Source of the DNA: Firmicutes bacterium AF25-13AC
GTDB taxonomy: Bacteria > Bacillota > Clostridia > Lachnospirales > Lachnospiraceae
Length of the DNA stretch: 16,448 nucleotides
Direction: 5' to 3'
Assembly (NCBI GenBank): GCA_003478935.1
Contig: QUFP01000058.1
Coordinates: 1 to 16,448, forward strand
Shown here: positions 12,339 to 16,448 of the stretch, in pieces
Numbering within the stretch: position 1 is the stretch's first letter
How the letters are laid out: each line of letters begins with the position of its first letter
The notes under the pieces: generated by a model
Seen by the model: the letters and a program-made list of their open reading frames with translations, nothing else
The model's database searches: none
Told to the model about the DNA's origin: nothing
Program-made: the position numbers and the translations under genes

Positions 12339-12362
12339 TCAGACAAAAAAGGAGATCAGATC

Positions 12363-12797
12363 ATGAAATATCCCACCCGCCTTAGCGATGCTGTTCATAT
12401 TCTAGCTTTTATCGCTTTGTACCCAGACTGCGACCTGACCAGTAACAAGCTGGCAGAGAGCATTCAGACGAATCCTGCCTATGTGCGCCAGCTCATGTCC
12501 GCCTTGCGGAAGGGAGGGCTGCTGGTCAGCGTGAAGGGACATCCCCGACCCACTCTGGCTCGTGAGCCGGAGAAAATTACTCTGCTGGATGCCTATCGGG
12601 CAGTAGAGGGCAACAAGCCACTGCTCCATCAGGACATCCACACCAACCCCGCTTGTGGCGTGGGCGTGAACATTCAACTGACACTGCGTGATTTTTACCT
12701 TGACATCCAGAATACAGCGGAAAAACGGATGCAAGAGATTACGCTGAAAGATGTGATGGAACAATATCACATGAAATTAGAAGGGATTCACACATGA
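12363..12797 (+). CDS. Rrf2-family transcriptional regulator
   Basis: 144 residues; ATG with AAAGGAG about 8 bases upstream. The N-terminus, MKYPTRLSDAVHILAFIALY, and the winged helix LTSNKLAESIQTNPAYVRQLMSALRKGGLL are typical Rrf2. EPEKITLLDAYRAVEG is the usual helix-linker block. The cluster-binding cysteine trio of IscR/NsrR is missing: only NPACGVGVNIQ holds one cysteine, as in the YwnA-like subgroup, so it probably binds no Fe-S cluster and senses something else, perhaps a thiol state or a small ligand. It is divergent from the sirtuin operon, and both promoters carry the same 13-base sequence, so it is the likely repressor of the operon and of itself. Confidence 0.85.
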   Translation: MKYPTRLSDAVHILAFIALYPDCDLTSNKLAESIQTNPAYVRQLMSALRKGGLLVSVKGHPRPTLAREPEKITLLDAYRAVEGNKPLLHQDIHTNPACGVGVNIQLTLRDFYLDIQNTAEKRMQEITLKDVMEQYHMKLEGIHT

Positions 12798-12874
12798 ATG
12801 AACAATCGGAACGAGATCTGTACGCCCTTGGCATAGAAGATTTCAACCAACTGTTGGAAAAGCTGATTACATAA
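12794..12874 (+). CDS. 26-residue small ORF overlapping the Rrf2 stop
   Basis: ATGA overlap with the Rrf2 stop, then MNEQSERDLYALGIEDFNQL followed by LEKLIT and TAA. The composition (acidic, with alternating leucines) looks like real protein, and the overlap suggests translational coupling. It is too short to place in a family and may be the head of a gene whose body has been deleted, in line with the decayed genes that follow. Confidence 0.35.
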   Translation: MNEQSERDLYALGIEDFNQLLEKLIT

Positions 12875-12885
12875 TAATAGACAAT

Positions 12886-12913
12886 GGGCCAGCCAAATCT
12901 AAATGGTCGGCCC
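12886..12913 (+). terminator. hairpin after the Rrf2 unit, weak terminator
   Basis: GGGCCAGCCA (12886-12895) pairs with TGGTCGGCCC (12904-12913) with one mismatch and one wobble. The tail is TAAATAAATT rather than a clean T-run, so termination would be leaky. Confidence 0.4.
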
Positions 12914-12938
12914 TAAATAAATTAAGGAGGAAACCAAT

Positions 12939-13095
12939 ATGAAACTTGGCATTATTCGTTGTATGCAGACAGAGGATTACCTGTCCTTTTGCTAAGCGTA
13001 TACGGGAGCTGGTGCAAAAAGAGGTAGGCGATGGTATCCGTATCTTGGATTACACCCATGATGCTGGTCCTGAACCAGAAACCTCTCAGAAGTAA
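12939..13095 (+). pseudogene. CGGC-domain protein with an internal deletion
   Basis: A strong ribosome site (AAGGAGG) precedes the ATG. The head reads MKLGIIRCMQTEDY, the conserved start of small CGGC-domain proteins. Directly after it, one frame over, comes the conserved tail CPFAKRIRELVQKEVGDG then IRILDYTH, ending at TAA (13093-13095). About 85-90 residues that should lie between, including the CGGC metal motif itself, are gone, and the frame is broken (stop after ...YLSFC). The family is thought to bind metal through its cysteines. This copy cannot be functional. Confidence 0.75.
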
Positions 13096-13148
13096 AGTTT
13101 CTTTTCCCTCCGGCCTATGGTAAGATAGACTTCAAGGAGGAGTGCTAA

Positions 13149-13355
13149 ATGATTCAGAACCACTTACTCCACGACCACAGACAAACTATCGAGCAGGAAC
13201 TGAAACATATGCCCAGCGTAGAAAACTTTCAAACCGTAGCTGATATTTTCAAGCAGCTGGGGGATGGCAGCCGTATTCGCATTTTTGGGTTGCTTTGCCA
13301 CTGTGAGGAATGTGCTATCAGTCTTTCGGCCATGGTAGATATGATCAGACCCTAA
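13149..13355 (+). pseudogene. ArsR-family regulator, truncated in its DNA-binding domain
   Basis: ATG with AAGGAGGAG about 8 bases upstream. The peptide has the ArsR start (...TVADIFKQLGDGSRIRIFGL) and LCHCEECAISLSAMVDM, a metal-sensing CxCEEC-type alpha3 region, then ends after 68 residues at MIRP-stop. The recognition helix (normally ...SPAVSHHLK.LK) and wing are replaced by degraded sequence; FHH and a later WLVK can be seen in another frame. A typical member has about 100-120 residues. It may once have controlled the metal ATPase or the nearby CGGC gene. It should not bind DNA as it stands. Confidence 0.7.
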
Positions 13356-13428
13356 ATTTCCATCACATGATTGAGTGGCTTGTAAAAATCGCCTGTCCGG
13401 CGCAAATAGAAACACAGAAAGGAATGCC

Positions 13429-14064
13429 ATGAAAAAAGAAGAATCCAAAGTTATCGCTCAAAAACTCCAAAAAATTCCAAACGACACTCTCGCCTTGAAG
13501 CATTGCCGGGCTGGTGGGACGGGTAGCACACTCTTTGGAAAACAGTTTCGAACGGTTACCGCTGGAAAAGGGTGTATGGAGGCATATGAAACTTTTCCCG
13601 GAATAGAGGTATCTTTCAATGTTTTTCTTGCTTCAGAGGTCAAGTTTCAGCATGATGCTTCGGATTCTGTTTTAGAAATTTACTATTGTCGCAGTGGTCG
13701 CGTGGGTTGGAATATGCAAGGCGGTACTGCCGTCTATTTAGGTGCAGGTGATGTGACTGCGCACAGTATGGCCTGCTGCGCGAATTCCGCCATGATGTTT
13801 CCCCTAGGATATTCAGAGGGGATTTCCATTTCCGTGGATCTAAAACAGCTCTCTTCCATTTGCCCGAAAGTTTTAAAGAATGCCGGTGTAGAGGCAAATC
13901 TGTTACGGGATCGATTTTGCTCCGGAAAGCCATCCGCAATCCCGTCATGTTCCGATTTAGAGCATATTTTTGCCCCACTCTTTTCTGCTCCTGTGTCCGT
14001 TCGAATTTCCCTCTTGAAATTGAAGGTGCTGGAAATAATTCAAGCAAAGTTCAGGAGACTATAA
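13429..14064 (+). pseudogene. AraC-family regulator reduced to its sensor domain
   Basis: 211 residues from the ATG at 13429 (GAAAGGA about 6 bases upstream). The sequence matches the N-terminal effector domain of the AraC protein at 159-1181: AYETFPGIEVSFN against AYSVFPGMELVYN, and LEIYYCRSGRVGW against LEINYCREGRSEC, followed by the GD turn. It stops after LKLKVLEIIQAKFRRL, just where the linker begins, and no AraC helix-turn-helix follows in any frame before the convergent kinase gene. The DNA-binding half is lost by deletion. It could still make a stable sensor-only protein that titrates ligand or dimerises with an intact paralogue, but simple decay is more likely. Confidence 0.7.
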
Positions 14065-14190
14065 AAATGACAAAGGACAAATATTTAACAACAGTCATAA
14101 AAACAACTATCATTTTGTTCAAACAAACTCAATGCTCCATTTCCCCTGTTCTCCCACCTACCAATTCTCGTATTCTTCTTGTCGCTTCAC

Positions 14191-16248
14191 TTATTCTGCA
14201 TTCAAAATATTATGCAGGACTTTTCTTACCTTTTTCATATCTATCGGCTTTGATATATGTCCATTCATTCCCAAATCCAATGCAAGTTTGCGATCTTCTG
14301 CAAATACATTTGCCGTCATCGCAACAATTGGAATTTGAGCTTTCTTATCATTTTCCATCTGCCTTATTTTTACAGTTGCTTCATAGCCATTTACATTAGG
14401 CATCTGAATATCCATAAGAATTAGATCGTAATAGCCTTCTTCTGCCTGATCAAGCATATCAAAGCATTCCTGACCATCAGTGGCAAGCTCCACGAAAAAG
14501 CCTTCTTCCTGCAATAGCTCTATTGCAATTTCAGAATTCAGCTCATTGTCCTCTGCAAGCAAGATCCTCTTGCCTCTGAAAACAGCCATATTAGGCTGTT
14601 TTTCTTGTTCTTTATATACATCTTCCTTCGATGCTATTTCTAACGAAAGTGTTACCGTAAACTTTGTACCCACTTCTTGACTGCTCTCTGCCTTAATGTT
14701 TCCGCCCATCAATTCAATAAGTGATTTCACAATCGGAAGGCCAAGGCCTGTACCTACAACTTTATTCTCCGTTGATGTATGCTCTCTGGAAAATTCTTCA
14801 AATATATGAGGAAGATATTCTTCACTCATTCCTATTCCTGTATCTTCGCAAATAAAACAATATTGTGCCATTTTATCATCTGATGCAACCTCTTTGATTG
14901 TCACATGAATTGACTTTCCATTCGGCGTATATTTGACTGCATTACTTACGATATTCAAATAAATTTCCTGAAGCTTTGTTTTATCACAGATGGCATACTT
15001 ATGGCAGATATCAGTATCGATTAAATACTGAAGATTCTTTTTTCTTATATCTGATTCAAATACGCTGCTAACATCGTGAAAAATGGCACTTAAATCTTCT
15101 GCCTTTAGCCTTAACGTGGCCGTTCCGCTTTCAATGCGCGCCATCTCCAAAACCTGATTTATAATCGTCATCATAAGCGCACTAGAAGATTGAATTTTTT
15201 TCAGATATTCTTTAGCCTTCTCTTCATTTTGAAGATTTTTCTCCAAAAGACCTGAAAATCCAATTATTGCATTCATCGGTGTGCGAATATCATGACTCAT
15301 ATTAAATAAAAATCTCGTCTTAGCTTCATTTGCATTTTTTGCCAGTTCTGCTGATCGCTGCAGCTGCTCTGCATACTGCTTCTCTTGATTGTTTTTACTA
15401 AGAACCTGATAAAAAATAGCAGCAATTAACATAGACAAAACCAATATTGTGAGGATAACTGAAAACCAATAAGATATTGTTATCCATCCAGCAGACGGCT
15501 CTATATCAAAGTACCATACTTCATTTGGAATACTGCACTCTAATGTCAGGCAATCTTTTGAAAGCTTTTCTTTGTTTTGCGCCAACACAATATGTTCACC
15601 TGTTCTTTCGTCTTTTGTCCAGATTTTATAATAAAATGAAGCTTCACTCAACTTCTCAAGCTTTAATTCACTTATAAAACGATCCCAATCTATTACTGTA
15701 ATCACAAAGCCCCAAAATGTACCATCTTCGCCCTCATCTGACTGATAAACTGGATTTAAAAGCAATGCACCCATTCCACCCTGTTTCAATTCATAGGGAC
15801 CTCCAAGTGTATATTCTTTTGTTTCTTTAGCCAAATTGGCATCAAAACTTCGCTCATGCTCGGTAAGCACATCAATCCCAAATGCTTTCTCATTGCCCTG
15901 TTTAGGATAAACATCTGTAATGATCCCATCTGGTGCTAGCTCAAATGCTTTTATTATACCATTTTCATTCGGAATAACACTTGCTAGATTTGAGAAAGTT
16001 TCTTCATCCAGTTGATATCCTGTTTGAATAATATTTTCCACTAAATCTGAACTAACTACATATTGCTCTAACTGCGCTTTAATTCGCCTTACAGTACTTT
16101 GTGCCATATAGGCTGCTCCTGATTTTTCTTCTTTTTCCATATAGCCAAGGATCATGCATCCAACAAGAAACAGAAGCATAAAAGAAATTAGTCCAACAAC
16201 ACAGCTATATTTTATTATTCTTTTTTTGGCAGTACTGTATTTTTCCAT
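14191..16248 (-). CDS. CHASE-type hybrid sensor histidine kinase with C-terminal receiver
   Basis: 685 residues. TM1 about 15-37, an extracytoplasmic CHASE-like sensor about 50-250 (IIKAFELAPDGIITDVYPKQ, then GFVITVIDWDRF), TM2 about 257-280, then a short coil. HisKA has FLFNMSHDIRTPMNAIIGF with His319. The ATPase domain has NIVSNAVKYTP (N436), DTGIGM (469-474) and GTGLGLPIV (499-507). The receiver has AEDNELN, LILMDIQMP with phospho-acceptor Asp613, AMTAN (Thr) and SKP with Lys667. All key residues are present, so it should autophosphorylate and pass phosphate to its own receiver; no HPt or output protein is visible. CHASE domains sense small molecules outside the cell. The ATG at 16248 has AAGGGAG about 8 bases upstream, with a TATAAT some 25 bases before it. 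Confidence 0.9.
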   Translation of the reverse strand: MEKYSTAKKRIIKYSCVVGLISFMLLFLVGCMILGYMEKEEKSGAAYMAQSTVRRIKAQLEQYVVSSDLVENIIQTGYQLDEETFSNLASVIPNENGIIKAFELAPDGIITDVYPKQGNEKAFGIDVLTEHERSFDANLAKETKEYTLGGPYELKQGGMGALLLNPVYQSDEGEDGTFWGFVITVIDWDRFISELKLEKLSEASFYYKIWTKDERTGEHIVLAQNKEKLSKDCLTLECSIPNEVWYFDIEPSAGWITISYWFSVILTILVLSMLIAAIFYQVLSKNNQEKQYAEQLQRSAELAKNANEAKTRFLFNMSHDIRTPMNAIIGFSGLLEKNLQNEEKAKEYLKKIQSSSALMMTIINQVLEMARIESGTATLRLKAEDLSAIFHDVSSVFESDIRKKNLQYLIDTDICHKYAICDKTKLQEIYLNIVSNAVKYTPNGKSIHVTIKEVASDDKMAQYCFICEDTGIGMSEEYLPHIFEEFSREHTSTENKVVGTGLGLPIVKSLIELMGGNIKAESSQEVGTKFTVTLSLEIASKEDVYKEQEKQPNMAVFRGKRILLAEDNELNSEIAIELLQEEGFFVELATDGQECFDMLDQAEEGYYDLILMDIQMPNVNGYEATVKIRQMENDKKAQIPIVAMTANVFAEDRKLALDLGMNGHISKPIDMKKVRKVLHNILNAE

Positions 16249-16349
16249 TGCTGTTACTCCCTTTGATTTTATTATACAAGTATATCACGTCTATCACTCG
16301 AAAAACAAGGTTTTATTGCAAAGAAAAAACCACCAAAGATTGATATGAT

Positions 16350-16395
16350 ACCTCTTAAGTAGACAAGGCAAATAACAAAAATCTACTTAGGAGGT
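16350..16395 (+). promoter_or_regulatory. hairpin sequestering the transposase ribosome site
   Basis: ACCTCTTAAGTAGA (16350-16363) pairs with TCTACTTAGGAGGT (16382-16395): 14 bp, all paired with one U-G wobble, around an 18-base loop. The right arm contains the AGGAGG (16389-16394) that serves the ATG at 16401. Transcripts entering from outside the element would fold and hide the ribosome site. Confidence 0.7.
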
Positions 16396-16400
16396 TTTTT

Positions 16401-16448
16401 ATGTCTAAATCATCATATACACCTGAGTTTAGGGCTAAGATTGCGCAG
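16401..16448 (+). CDS. IS3-family transposase OrfA, N-terminal fragment (partial)
   Basis: Only 16 codons are in the window: MSKSSYTPEFRAKIAQ, the typical start of the IS3/IS911 OrfA helix-turn-helix (S/R-Y-[ST]-x-E-F-[KR]-x-x-[IV]). AGGAGG lies 6 bases before the ATG. The rest runs off the right edge. Confidence 0.7.
   Translation, partial: MSKSSYTPEFRAKIAQ

Larger units (their letters stand above)
16341..16448 (+). mobile_element. left end of an IS3-family insertion sequence (partial)
   Basis: The likely left terminal repeat starts TGATATGATACCTCTTAAGT at 16341 with the terminal TG of IS3 elements. The transposase gene starts 60 bases in. The right end lies beyond the window. The element is inserted upstream of the kinase gene, pointing away from it. 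Confidence 0.65.

Noticed and set aside
11853..12362. Possible 170-codon N-terminal extension of the Rrf2 protein
   Set aside because: It is antisense to the first sirtuin gene and crosses both promoters; the ATG at 12363 has a good ribosome site and gives the standard Rrf2 start.
14114..14127. Small palindrome TTTGTT-CA-AACAAA as a terminator of the kinase gene
   Set aside because: No room for a loop and no T-run; short AT-rich palindromes are expected by chance here.
13860..14399. Plus-strand 179-codon frame
   Set aside because: It overlaps the AraC-like sensor in another frame and runs antisense into the kinase receiver domain; no ribosome site or domain features.

Overview
The window comes from a gut-type clostridial Firmicute, probably Lachnospiraceae or Ruminococcaceae. 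The signs are purine-rich AGGAGG-type ribosome sites, sigma-A promoters with 16-17 base spacers, an Rrf2/HxlR/AraC regulator repertoire, an IS3-family end and sirtuins resembling the macrodomain-linked SirTM class. I had no search tools, so family names rest on motifs and remembered family traits. Base composition is mixed: the left end and the histidine kinase at the right end are AT-rich, while the middle (P-type ATPase, sirtuins, radical SAM genes) is richer in GC.

Layout. (1) 1-2.2 kb: a minus-strand set made of the start of a secreted protein gene, an AraC/PchR-like regulator and a COG3315-type methyltransferase. A shared 16-bp operator-like dyad, GTTAG-N6-CTAAY, lies before all three genes. 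(2) 2.3-4.4 kb: a redox-type HxlR regulator divergent from a flavoredoxin-like flavin reductase, then a convergent AlkD-type DNA glycosylase gene. Three copies of a 23-25 bp imperfect palindrome lie around these genes. (3) 4.4-4.75 kb: the right end of an IS200/IS605 (TnpB) element, possibly with its guide-RNA scaffold, then a strong terminator. (4) 4.9-7.3 kb: a Zn/Cd P1B-ATPase and a small HMA metallochaperone gene that is out of frame because of an A8 run right after its start codon.

(5) 7.6-12.8 kb is the most interesting part. A divergent promoter carries a 13-base sequence in inverted copies, one before an Rrf2 regulator (+) and one before a minus-strand operon. The operon holds three tandem, mutually divergent SirTM-like sirtuins (the first frameshifted), a wrecked flavin reductase gene, and two radical SAM enzymes: a DUF5131-like one and an SPL/Rv2578c-like one, resembling the 'radical SAM mobile pair' proteins of gut Firmicutes. 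The usual SirTM partners (GcvH-L, LplA2, macrodomain) are absent from the window. Stop/start overlaps and short gaps suggest one co-expressed unit.

(6) 12.8-14.1 kb is a stretch of decayed genes: a 26-codon ORF, a CGGC-domain gene with an internal deletion, a truncated ArsR gene and an AraC-type sensor without its DNA-binding domain. (7) 14.2-16.25 kb: a CHASE-type hybrid histidine kinase. (8) From 16,341: the left end of an IS3-family element, in which a 14-bp hairpin buries the transposase ribosome site.

The recurring theme is redox and metal homeostasis with NAD- and SAM-dependent enzymes, in a region that shows active gene decay and mobile DNA.
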